From Pegoplata infirma (taxonomy: Eukaryota > Arthropoda > Insecta > Diptera > Anthomyiidae), in the NCBI GenBank assembly GCA_963921195.1, contig OY992537.1:177399021-177463020 (forward strand): a DNA stretch of 64,000 nucleotides, written 5' to 3'. Position 1 is the first letter of the stretch. Every line of letters starts with the position of its first letter. The notes beneath the pieces are model-generated. The model saw only the letters and a list, made by a program, of their open reading frames with translations. It was not told where the DNA came from and searched no databases. The position numbers and the translations under genes are program-made. Of this stretch, positions 53,501 to 62,198 are shown in pieces.

Positions 53501-54387
53501 AGAAAAGCTTTTCAATGAAAGATTTAGGGGAGGCTAAAAGCTGCGTCGGTCTTCGAATTACAAGAAATCGTGAAAAGCACGAAATACATATTGATCAATC
53601 GGTGTATATTTCTGATATTTTGAAGCGATTTAACATGACGGATTGTAATCCGTTATCAACACCAATTGATGGTAATACGAAATTAACAAGCCCTAAACAC
53701 AAATCCAACAAAATGGATAACGTACCATATCAAGAGGCTATAGGCAGTCTACTCTATCTTGCACAGGGTACTCGTCCAGACATAACGTATGCTGTAAATT
53801 ATTTGAGCAAATTTAACAACAATTTTGACAGCTCACACTGGACAGCAGTGAAACGCATTTTCAGATACCTCAAAGGCACGATGAATGTCAAAATTACATA
53901 TCGTAAAACGGATGATTTTAAGATGTATGGTTTCTGTGATGCGGATTATGCTAGTGACATTACTGATAGGCGCTCTTGCTCGGGGTATGTTTTTGTACAA
54001 CAAGGTGCAATAAGTTGGTGCAGCAAGCGACAGGCAACTGTTGCTCTATCGACAACTGAGGCCGAGTACATGGCAATGTCCACAGCCGTCCAAGAGGCAG
54101 AATGGCTGCGTCAGCTGAAAAATGATCTCTGGAAAAATTCCAACGATAACATTACTCTTTTCTGTGACAATAAAAGTGCTCTAAATTTGGCGAAAACTGA
54201 TGCATATCATGGTCGATCTAAACACATAGATGTGCGTCATCACTTTCTACGTGACAAAGTAAATGCTGGTGATATAAAATTAGAATACCAAAAATCAGAA
54301 GATATGGCTGCGGATTTTCTCACCAAACCGGTGACAAAGGAGAAGCATCTAAAATGTGCCAAGATGGTGGGTCTAACAAACTTCTAG
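50539..54387 (+). CDS. Copia gag-pol polyprotein (1282 aa)
   Basis: A single frame encodes all functions. Gag comes first, with a CCHC zinc knuckle (C209, C212, H217, C222) after a basic stretch. The aspartic protease DSGAS follows (D254). Integrase has its zinc-binding H and C pairs (WHARMGHLN, CVPCIKGK), a catalytic core with RTDNGTEY (D509) and NGVAERMNR, and a GKGY-like VFVGYCEDTKGY. The Ty1/copia reverse transcriptase (KARLVIKGCSQ, YGLKQASRQW, YVDD with D968 and D969) precedes an RNase H (CDADYA with D1134, STTEAEYMA, CDNKSAL). The order PR-IN-RT-RH identifies the copia (Pseudoviridae) lineage. The ATG at 50539 is the first in the frame and lies about 70 bases after the LTR. No frameshift or stop separates gag and pol. 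Confidence 0.97.
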   Translation: MEMASITSNFGVDKLIGRENYTTWAFAMKNLLQHEDLWSTVQGEYPTTGINVKADTKAKAKIILSIDKVNYVHIEDAKTSMEVWQKLKEAFQDSGLTRRVGLLRQLITTSFSTSENIEEYVSQIVSTAHKLKEIDMPVSDEWIGTLLLAGLPDEYSPMIMGIESSGVKITCDSIKTKLLQDIKKPTEGSALFSTMKKKKNNNTKKGFRCFNCNRYGHKAADCRVNKNKEKQNKDVGFCTVFATSDGNQDDWFIDSGASMHMSMRKDWFDDIKKTHVNEIFVANKEKLKVEGIGNITVCVKNGSGQSTEIVIHNVLYIPGLTVNLLSVSQITQRGHVVNFEGDKCIVLKGGKVVATAQLQGNMFKLNRIYNQMCMMTAQNDMQLWHARMGHLNYADLTKTKNLVNGMDFQQKPGENCVPCIKGKMARKSFRTSDTRSTDLLQLIHSDLCGPMEEPSIGGAKYFLTFIDDFSRQVFIYILQAKSDVPALFHQFKAKVENETGRKIKCLRTDNGTEYCNQRLSKILSESGIQHQTSVPYSPQQNGVAERMNRSIVERARCMLVHSGLPKKFWAEAVTNAVYVINRSACSAITKGTPQEVWTGKKPNLSHLRIFGSRAISYVPKEKRKKWDAKSQELVFVGYCEDTKGYRLLNPDGWRVVKSRDVQFFENQFRQIVKDRSGERVFYFMDEESEDSTTVEANNEIVNESNQSESSDHESDGSSEYYEPDESATQSDTTIVNSEPLQNVRRSERIPKPISMSDYHLYLVEAEALGDPLTTEDAMNAPDAVQWKKAMQDEYKSLMDNNTWSLVELPIGKKPIKCKWVYKRKRDENGEVVRHKARLVIKGCSQKPGIDYQETYSPVVRYTSIRYLLSVAAQFDLDVEQMDAVTAFLQGDLTEEIFMEPPEGVLNNIGRKVCKLNKALYGLKQASRQWNRKLDQALKGMGLQQSNLDSCIYFSICDSKMFFIAVYVDDLMIFSNDDELKMKVKAGLQKSFSMKDLGEAKSCVGLRITRNREKHEIHIDQSVYISDILKRFNMTDCNPLSTPIDGNTKLTSPKHKSNKMDNVPYQEAIGSLLYLAQGTRPDITYAVNYLSKFNNNFDSSHWTAVKRIFRYLKGTMNVKITYRKTDDFKMYGFCDADYASDITDRRSCSGYVFVQQGAISWCSKRQATVALSTTEAEYMAMSTAVQEAEWLRQLKNDLWKNSNDNITLFCDNKSALNLAKTDAYHGRSKHIDVRHHFLRDKVNAGDIKLEYQKSEDMAADFLTKPVTKEKHLKCAKMVGLTNF

Positions 54388-54396
54388 CCAGCTTTT

Positions 54397-54404
54397 AGTG
54401 GAGG
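54397..54404 (+). promoter_or_regulatory. Copia polypurine tract
   Basis: AGTGGAGG ends exactly where the 3' LTR begins. It is the expected primer site for plus-strand DNA synthesis. Confidence 0.8.
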
Positions 54405-54592
54405 TGTTGGTATAAAAATCTGGCATCACGTTTGCTACTTTCTTCAATGCACTTTGGTGCACTTTTGTTCAACCTTGCGTTGTACTTTATACATTGCTTT
54501 TTACTTCCTTCTTCTTATATTCTTTTTAATAAAACGTTCTTATTATACATATTGTTCCGAATCAACCGGCTTTTATTTAAAACATCACAACA
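54405..54592 (+). repeat. Copia 3' LTR
   Basis: 188 bp, identical to the 5' LTR by direct reading, followed by the GTTAT target duplication. Confidence 0.96.
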
Positions 54593-54597
54593 GTTAT

Positions 54598-55560
54598 AGT
54601 CCGCAAAAGATTTTTAAGAAAAGAAGAATTTTAAAAAATTCTAAAAAATAGCACACACAGGGTGTCCATTTTTAGGAGGACATTATTTTGTATAAAAATT
54701 GTAAACTTTTCAAATATAATAGTTAAAAAAAATCAAAGGGGTAAAAGTTTTGAAAAATGCACTTCAAAAATGCATTTGCATTTAAAATGCATTTTTGAAA
54801 CACCAAAATTTTTGCGGTCATTATATGCAAGAAGTAGACAAAAATACCTTTCTAATGTGCATAAAAACAATAAGATACGATTAGTACTTTTAAAAATATA
54901 ACGGTTTAAAAACATGTCTTTTTACATGATTTTGGTATAATTTAAAAAATAAAAATTTTTGTGAGGGAAACTTAAGGAAGTATTTTTTTTAAAAAAATAT
55001 TAAAAATACCATACATTTTCGGTCCATTGTAATGAAAACATTTTTTTGTAGCAAAAATTCTAAATTTTTTAAATAAGCTAATTAAAAAAAATTAAAAGGG
55101 ATAAAAGTTTCGCAAAATGCACTTCAAATCTGCATTTGCATATAAAATGCACTTCTAAACCACCAATATTTTTTCAGATTATTAGATATTAAAATAGACT
55201 TACATACCATTTGTATGCGCTATAGATTGTTAAAATGCGATAAGTAGTTTAGAAAATACAGCTGCTCAAAGTCAAACAGATTTTGCATTTTTTTGACTTT
55301 TTTAAAAACAAAAATCGTGAATAAAATAGCGAGTTTTTCAAATATTTTTGATCTGATGGATGAAATTTGAAATTGGCTCCATAGAGTATCTGTATGATAA
55401 AGTGTCAAAAAAGGCCCATTTTCCCCATTTTAGAGCGCCTATAAAATAAGATCCTGACATGCGAATGACTTGATATAAAGCTCATTCGAAAGTCCGTAAT
55501 TTTTTCTTAAAGACAAAATCAAATTTTCTTGGAATTTAATTTTTTATTATGTTAAAAAAG
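54598..55560. repeat. Two diverged copies of a 240-bp module
   Basis: AAAATGCACTTCAAAAATGC (near 54756) and AAAATGCACTTCAAATCTGC (near 55117) begin parallel blocks that continue through CACCAAAATTTTT or CACCAATATTTTT and AAGTAGACAAAAATACC or AAATAGACTTACATACC. Spacing is about 360 bases. No coding role seen. Confidence 0.5.
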
Positions 55561-55819
55561 TCATTAGCCACAAGTGCTTTAATTCTAATATTTATGTGTG
55601 TATTTGTATGGAAATTTGTTAAAAAACACTGGGTAAAAAAACTAAATTTTAAAAAAATGGAAGGTTTTTTGTTAATCATTTTTTTACCGTTTTAGAAAAT
55701 TAAAGTCCAAGAAGATTTTATCTTGTCTTATAGAGAAAATTACATACTTTTGAATGAGCTTGACACCAACAAACACTATCTAAATCACTTACCAGAATCC
55801 AATACGCATTTTCATGTTG

Positions 55820-55897
55820 AGCTGTGTAGTTGATTTAAAAATGATTTGAAATAACTATGGATTTTCTTAACTATGCTACTATGTTATTTTTTGGGTG
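55820..55897. mobile_element. Orphan right end of a CACCCAAAA element
   Basis: GCTACTATGTTATTTTTTGGGTG, followed by TA (55898-55899), is complementary in style to the left end at 44981 (CACCCAAAAAATTACATAG). It may be the displaced other end of that element, now 10.9 kb away because of nested insertions. Confidence 0.4.
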
Positions 55898-55996
55898 TAG
55901 ATACACACAAAAAAATGAAAATGAGTTTCAATCACTAAAATGATTATATCAATTACTATTTTAATTGATTTTGCACCTATCACGAAAGTGATAGTA

Positions 55997-56806
55997 CACT
56001 CAACCAAAAATCATTGTATTCCCAAAGAAAATCGTTGTAAATTCAACAGAAATCATTGTTGATTTTGACCCTACAAATATTTATGTTGATTTCAATAAAA
56101 ATTGTTGTCAGTTTTTGTAAAAGTTGATTAACTCGTTTTTTTGTAAATCAACTCGTGTTTTTTGTAAACTCAACTCATATTTTTGTTGATGTAAGAAATT
56201 ATATTAATAAAAAAAAACTTGTTGTTATTTGTAAATATTCTTTTATTAAGAATAAATCACAATATTTTTTAGAATTATTACCGGCTTTTAAAGCAGCAAT
56301 ATTTAAACATGAGATTTTCACACACTCTTCGTTTATTTATGTTATGCACTCGTAAGCCATTCTCCAGTTTTCTAATGACAACAAATCAAAAACCTTTAAA
56401 AAAAAACAAAAAAAAAAATTAATATAGTATGAATACATAAAGTAATCAATGTATTTTATTACTTACCAAATATTTACAGATCAGAATCTGATCATTAGAT
56501 CCTATTTTTATTTATTTTTATAACATTAAATATTTTTATAAGAAACAAACACATAAAATAATTTTATAAGAGAGAAAAAAATTTAACATTGCTACCAACT
56601 TGATAATACAAAAATGAACGAACAGGGTTGTTTTTTCTTTTTTGGTTTTATCTATTGAATTCTGTATATGCATTGTAAATAGTTGATTCAGCTTTACTGA
56701 TTATTCAATGATATCAACATTAATTTTTGTTGAATACGGCAATATTCTGTAAAACTTGATCTACAATGGGTTTACTAATTTTTCTACTAAGATATTTCTA
56801 TGAGTG
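55997..56806. mobile_element. TA-flanked CACTCAACCAAA element (810 bp)
   Basis: CACTCAACCAAAAATCATTG at the left and AAGATATTTCTATGAGTG at the right, TA outside (55995-55996, 56807-56808). Left-arm words include AATCATTGTTGATTTTG and GTTGATTTCAATAAAAATTG. It sits in a TTTCAATCA-type repeat (from 55904). Confidence 0.65.
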
Positions 56807-57189
56807 TATTAATTACTAAAATTTGTAAAAGTTTAATATCGCAAAAGTGCATTTATTCTCAATTCAAGGAAATTTTCTAAATCAATAAAATAATGTAATC
56901 ATATCAATTAAAAAAATTATTAAAAACAAAATTGAATATTTTTGTTAAATATTCGGTTTGAACCGAATACCGAATAGTAAATATTCAGTAAATTGCCGAA
57001 TACACTATTCGCGACATCCCTACTTTTATGTTATCAGAACGCCGTTGGCCATCTCATCGACCCGGAACTCTGTTTATGTTTTTTTTACGAATTTATTTAT
57101 GTGAAAACGTTTTTATGTTTTGTGTTTTGTTTGTTAAATAGTTGTAGTTGGTTGTGCAATATTTTTTTTGTTGAATTAAGTTAAAAAAA

Positions 57190-57497
57190 ATGGCAAAACA
57201 ATTAGCCATAAAATACAGAAAATCTTCAAGTCTAATAATATTAGCTAAAGATAAGGTAAAATTAGAAAAACATGCAGATTTTAAGGCACTACTCTTTAAT
57301 CGTCATGAAAAAGCCTCCTTTATGCCAAACTCTGCTGTATTCCCAGGAGGAGTATGTGAGGCAGCAGATGAAACGCCTCTGTGGCGTAAACATTTTGAAA
57401 GAATGGGAGTAACTAAGCAACAATTACAACCATTGACGGAAGCTAAGGCAGCGATATCTAATATATACCAAAATGAAAATCACAATGTCCTGGAAAG
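57190..57497 (+). CDS. Nudix gene exon 1
   Basis: It encodes MAKQLAIKYRKSSSLIILAK through VLE plus the first two bases of the R103 codon. The donor is GTTAGT. It holds the N-terminal strand and FPGG. Confidence 0.92.
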
Positions 57498-59853
57498 GTT
57501 AGTTATGAAGATTTTTTAACAACAGAGGAGTTAAGACTACATAGTTTACATGTGTTTGCAGACAGCTATCGTTACGTATTACTGCTATCCGCGAAACATT
57601 CGAAGAATTGGGCATAATATTCTGTCGCGATCGTAAATCATTATCGTCGGTAGATGGCAAAGGTTATGGTAACTTTAAAGAGGACTTTGATCGTAAACAT
57701 TGGCAGGGAATAGTACACAATGATGCTTCAAAATTTCTTACTTTATGTGAAGAATTAAATATTATTCCTGATTTATGGAGTCTCTATGAGTGGTCAAATT
57801 GGTTTACACCATCTTCGTTTAAAACAAGGTATTTACTTTAAAACTATAAAACAATTCAATTTGGCCTTTAGCAATAAATGCAACTATTTTTTTTTCTGGT
57901 AGATTTGATACTGCTTTCTTTATGATTCCTTTGAAAATAATGCCCGAGGTGATGGCGGAAAAAAATGAAGTGAAAGATTGTGCGGTAAGAAATGTTAAAT
58001 AGAAATATTGGTTTTAAATATAACTTTTTGAAGTATATATTTTCATACATACGTAAGTATGTACGTCTTTATTAGTTTTTCATAAGAATTCTCGGCTTTT
58101 TCCAATCTCGAAATCCCGGGAAATCGAGCGTGAATTCCCGTGAATTTTAAATTTTCATGTTTTGACGTATTTTGACTTTTTGTAATTTTTAGAGGTTTTA
58201 TAAAAAAACTTTATAATTGAATTTATAACCGTATACATGGGGGGGGGGGGGGGGGTCCAGAATATCTCAGATTCTGAAGCTGCCCATTCACTTGCAATAA
58301 AATTGCTCAACTTAAAAAAAAAAATATTTTACAATATTATTGTCGTTTTACCCTACACAGCAAATAAAATTGCTCAATACTTAAACCCAATATATTGTGC
58401 AAGATATAAACATAAACATAACATAATAAAAGTTGTACAATATAGACAACACACTGATAAAATATATTGCAGTATTCTTGTTTGTACAATAAATATCAAA
58501 AGTGTTTTGATATTCTCCAATATATTGCACAACCGTAAATATTACATACACACAAGCGATATTATTGTACAATTTGAAAAGTTGAACAATAATATTGCAA
58601 GTGAATGGGCAGCTTGAGACTTTTTAACAAATTTTATCTCAAATGTAAGACTTTTTTGATAGCAGTAATGGTTCAAAATGTTCCATGGCAAAAATTTATC
58701 AGAATCTAATTTTTCGAGACATATTTCTCAGAACCTGAGAAAAAATTACTCTAAATCTATCTAAAACATCTTTTGTGGAATTGTTTTGGAATCGATATAG
58801 GATGTGAATTTAGGGGTCTCTGAAATTACCTTTTTTAATAAATGTTCTTCCAAAAAAATAAAAATTTTCTGCGTAAGTTTTTGGTATTAAGAGTTTCTCT
58901 ATAATGTTTTTTTTTATTTTTTAAGAAAAAATTCTCAATTTTCTCTTAATCAGTTATATTTTAGTTCTAGGGATATATGGTTTAAAATACTTTTTTTGCT
59001 TTAGTTATCCTTTTTAATAGTTTGATCTCATAAATGTGACTTTCAAATGTATGACCGACCCTCAATAGTTTTTCCAACCCAAATCCCTAAGAGGGCTCCC
59101 ATACAAAATTATATTTTTATAAAATTTGATCTCACCGCCCTAACTGTCCTAAGGTTGCCCCTAGTTATAGACAAATGTATGACCGACACCCAATATTTTT
59201 TGAGCCCCAACACTTTTTGAGAACATATCCATTTTCTTTACAAAGATATACCTTTATGAATGTTGATACTCCTATTTCACTCCTATTATTCTAAACACAA
59301 CTTTATAAAGTAAAAAAAAAAGTTCCGCGAAATTTTTCGATCGGACCATATATTTTGTTAATTTAAAACATGAGTTGCTCTTAATTTAAGTTTAATATTG
59401 CTTTAAAATATAATTCAAAATTCTTTCTCTTTTGCATTACAGTGGAAAACACCCGCAGATTATCTTAAAGCCTATTATAATAAAGAAATCTGGCTACCAC
59501 CTCCACAAGTCTATGAACTTTCGCGGCTGTTAAACTTTACCGAACTTTCACAAGTTCAAAATTTTGCTCAACGTCGATCAGCGGAAGGCAATATAGTAAC
59601 ACAACCCGTCCAATATAAATGTAAAAATGGTCAAGTTAGTTTATTGCCGGGTGATGATTTATATCCAGAAGATCCAAATGCTAGCGATGGCTTAATACCG
59701 ATAGATAAACAAATAAAAGAATTCCGTGATGGTGTTAAAAATGTGCATCGTATAGAATTTTTCAATTCTCATGATGCAGTGGTACGTTTAAATTTTGAAC
59801 CATTTTGTGGCCACATTAGTCCAGTGAATGCAAATCCAAATAATCATGATTAA
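57190..59853 (+). CDS. NUDT19-like Nudix hydrolase (four exons, 355 aa)
   Basis: Exons 57190-57497, 57562-57828, 57903-57984 and 59443-59853 join in frame through GT-AG introns. The product is 355 aa, like mammalian NUDT19 (about 357). The Nudix box is split as in that subfamily. FPGG (51-54) follows a CoA-hydrolase-like LLFNRHEKASFMPNSAVFPG segment. The catalytic REtfEELG (113-120) supplies the metal-binding glutamates E117 and E118 after an insertion of about 50 residues. NUDT19 proteins hydrolyse CoA and acyl-CoAs to phosphopantetheine products; that role is inferred by family. No peroxisomal SKL-type C terminus is present (it ends NPNNHD), so location is open. The start ATG has a good AAAAATGGC context. 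Intron 3 (1.46 kb) holds a MITE and a repeat fragment. I recall related Nudix genes (CG10194/CG10195) in Drosophila but cannot verify orthology. Confidence 0.93.
57562..57828 (+). CDS. Nudix gene exon 2
   Basis: After the TTTGCAG acceptor it completes R103 and encodes QLSLRITAIRETFEELGIIF, the catalytic helix. It ends at SFKT plus two bases; the donor is a weaker GTATTT. Confidence 0.92.
57903..57984 (+). CDS. Nudix gene exon 3
   Basis: A short 82-base exon encodes RFDTAFFMIPLKIMPEVMAE through KDCA. Acceptor TGGTAG, donor GTAAGA. Confidence 0.9.
58277..58615. mobile_element. AAGCTGCCCATTCACTTGCAA MITE in Nudix intron 3 (339 bp)
   Basis: TIRs of about 37 bases (AAGCTGCCCATTCACTTGCA and complement) bound an interior rich in ATATTGTACAA and ATTGTGCAA words. 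No clear target duplication. A run of 17 G (58239-58255) lies 20 bases to the left. Confidence 0.75.
58990..59235 (-). mobile_element. Fragment of the CACTGTGCAACAGTG family
   Basis: TGTATGACCGACCCTCAATA, CCTAAGGTTGCCCCTAG and GAGGGCTCCCATACAAAAT are the complement of phrases in the elements at 12467-15410 and 17068-19019. No TIR is seen here, so it is a fragment within Nudix intron 3. Confidence 0.55.
59443..59853 (+). CDS. Nudix gene exon 4 (last)
   Basis: After GCATTACAG it encodes WKTPADYLKAYYNKEIWLPP to NPNNHD and TAA at 59851-59853 (136 residues). Frame is continuous with exon 3. Confidence 0.93.
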   Translation, partial: WKTPADYLKAYYNKEIWLPPPQVYELSRLLNFTELSQVQNFAQRRSAEGNIVTQPVQYKCKNGQVSLLPGDDLYPEDPNASDGLIPIDKQIKEFRDGVKNVHRIEFFNSHDAVVRLNFEPFCGHISPVNANPNNHD

Positions 59854-59961
59854 ATTGTGTAATTTTTTTTTGTGCTGTGTTAAAAGTCTTCCAGTTAGTG
59901 CATTTATTTACATTGTTAAGACTGTAGTTTTGTGTTCATAATGTTATTTTTTTTTTAAGAA

Positions 59962-59967
59962 AATAAA
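59962..59967 (+). terminator. Nudix gene poly(A) signal
   Basis: AATAAA lies 109 bases after the stop codon, followed within 35 bases by an A-rich run and T-rich DNA. It is the only canonical hexamer close to this 3' end. Confidence 0.6.
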
Positions 59968-60062
59968 GAAAGAAATTTAAATTTAAATAAGATTTAAAAA
60001 AAAAAACAATATCATGATATCATATCGTATGTTTTATGTATCACTCATATCTTTTATCTTAA

Positions 60063-61202
60063 CTACACCATTTACAGATGTAATTCGAAAAAGATCAAAT
60101 GTAATTCAAAAATTCTACTTGTAATTCGAAGATTCCGTTTGTAGTTCGAAAATTTTCTTTTAAAATTCGAAAATTTCAATTTTAAATCGAAAAAAAATAA
60201 TTTTTATTAGAGTAGTAGATATATTGTAGTTCGAGATATATTGTAGTTCGAAAAAGATCAATTGTGATTCGGAATAGATCAATTCTAATTTGAAAAAGAT
60301 CAATTGTAATTCGAAAATGATCAATTGTAATTCGAAAAAGGTCAATTGTTATTTGAAAAAGATCAATTGTAATTCAAAAAGATCAATTGTAATTCGAAAA
60401 AGATCAATTGTAATGCAAAAAATATCAACTGAATTTTAATTAGTTAAGGGTGGGTTGAAGAACCGTAAAACTAAGGACTTTTTAGGCAAGTCCAAGGCGC
60501 TCACACTTAAAAGAATTTTAATTAATCTTTTTTGAATTACAATTGACCTTTTTTGAATTACTATAGCCCCCAGTTTCTGTATGACGAACGAACGATGAAC
60601 GTCAAAAATTTGCATGTATTTTGTTAATGTAACAAAAACAAAATTCATGTAAATTCGTGACTTTCGTCATACAGAATTTGGGGGTTAATATTTTTCGAAT
60701 TACAACTGATCTACTTCGAATTAAAATTGATCTTCAACGGATTACAATTGATATTTTCCGAATTATAATTGAACTCTTCGAATAACAATTGATCTTTTTC
60801 GAATTACAATTGATCTATTTGAAATTTCAATTAATTTTTTTCGAATTACAATTGATCTTTTTCAAATTACAATTTATCTATTTTGAATTAAAATTGATGT
60901 TTTTCGAATTACAATTGGAATTTTCGAATCACAAATGCAATCTTGGCATTACAAATAGAATCTTCGAATTACAAGTAGAATCTTTGAAAAATGGAAATTA
61001 AAAATGGAATCTTCGGATCACAAAGTCAATTCCGTTCCGAAGTGATTTAAAAATTTACCTCTAAAAATGTAAAACAAAATAATTTTTCGGAATAAAACCA
61101 CTTCCATGCAAATCAATTTTACTTTGACTCTTATAAGTGATTTTATTTTTAAAAAATATTCGTTTTGCATTATATGTACATTTACATCTGTAAATGGTGT
61201 AG
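60063..61202. mobile_element. CTACACCATTTACAGATGTAA MITE with mirrored minisatellite
   Basis: Terminal inverted repeats of 21 bases (left CTACACCATTTACAGATGTA) close a 1.14-kb unit. Inside, 21-bp repeats of AAAAAGATCAATTGTAATTC run in one sense from about 60075 to 60430 and in the opposite sense from about 60530 to 61030. The whole unit could fold into one giant hairpin. A small MITE is nested at 60564-60687. It lies between the convergent Nudix and Prohibitin genes. Confidence 0.8.
60564..60687. mobile_element. CCCCCA..TTCTGTATGACGAA MITE (about 124 bp)
   Basis: TAGCCCCCAGTTTCTGTATG at the left and the complement of TAACCCCCAAATTCTGTATG at the right, both continuing ACGAA. The spacer contains a CATGTATTTTG/CAAAATTCATG inverted repeat. 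It interrupts the right-hand minisatellite. Confidence 0.7.
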
Positions 61203-61801
61203 ATGATTATACAGATATTCCTATCGTAGTTCTCGACCATTTTCAATAAGAAATCCTTAATATTTTAAATAACAAAGTCATGTTTTTAACGTTTTTTTTA
61301 GTAACTTTTTTTTAATATTTATTATTTCACATATCAAATGCTTAGACCAAAAGAAAATTATTTAAACATAATTTTCCTACTTCCAAAGATTTCAAATTGC
61401 TTGCCCATTTTCGTGTTCCAAACAAATTAAGTTAACATTGTTTAAGGTGTATTAGGGTTTAGGATTTGAAATAATAAAAAATATCCCAAAACCTTAATAA
61501 CATTCAATAGGCCAATTAAAAAAACCCTTGGAACTTTGGAAAATTATGTTTTTCTAATAATATAAATCAAAATAGGAAATATTTTCCGATTTAACTTAAA
61601 ACTGCTATAAAAAAATGTGCTCAAATCAAAACCCTTTAAAAGAGTTTATTTAAAACAAAAAATAATGATAAAAAAAAATAAACTTTTTTACGAAAAAAGT
61701 TTTGACATTTTTATGTGATTTTATAATAAATTGATTTGAGGGCGATAAAGTAGAGTAGATAACATTTAAATGCTAAAAATTAATTTTCAATTAACACAAA
61801 T

Positions 61802-61807
61802 TTTATT
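61802..61807 (-). terminator. Possible Phb1 poly(A) signal overlapping the stop codon
   Basis: Minus-strand AATAAA spans the TAA stop (CAATAAAAT). If used, the 3' UTR would be only 10-30 bases. No other canonical hexamer is obvious in the next 100 bases, so use is uncertain. Confidence 0.3.
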
Positions 61808-62198
61808 GGGCCAAAGAAGGAAGATTAAGGAGTGTAGATTGATTAGCTGGCAAATAAGCAACACCACGGGATCTGGATAGTTGATAGGCAATATCTTCTG
61901 CGGCTTCAATACGACGTAATTCTACGAGACCATCACCAGCATCACCGAATGATTTGGCCAATAATTCAGCAGCAGAGGCATCACCCTCAGCAGAAATGAT
62001 GGTAGCCAATTTTTGTTGTTCAGCTTTTTCGACAACGAAACGAGCTTTTTCGGCTTCTTGTTGAGCAACTTGTTTCATTTCAACGGCAAGTGTGAATTCA
62101 CGGCCGAAAGTTAAATGTGTAATAGAAATATCATCCAAAATGAAACCGAATTGTTTAGCACGTTCTGTTAAATCTTCAGAAACACGTTGAGAGACCAT
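61803..62198 (-). CDS. l(2)37Cc: Phb1 exon 2 (last)
   Basis: Acceptor TTTTTAG ends at 62199; the exon begins [20 protein letters not shown] and runs to the stop at 61805-61803. It carries the end of the PHB domain and the coiled coil. The leading Met is internal, not a start. Confidence 0.96.
   Translation of the reverse strand: MVSQRVSEDLTERAKQFGFILDDISITHLTFGREFTLAVEMKQVAQQEAEKARFVVEKAEQQKLATIISAEGDASAAELLAKSFGDAGDGLVELRRIEAAEDIAYQLSRSRGVAYLPANQSTLLNLPSLAQ

Larger units (their letters stand above)
50283..54592 (+). mobile_element. Intact Copia-type LTR retrotransposon
   Basis: 4310 bp, flanked by 5-bp target duplications GTTAT (50278-50282, 54593-54597). It has 188-bp LTRs identical base for base, a primer-binding site directly after the 5' LTR, one uninterrupted gag-pol frame of 1282 codons, and a polypurine tract before the 3' LTR. 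Nothing is visibly broken, so it is probably a very recent and possibly active insertion. Confidence 0.97.
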
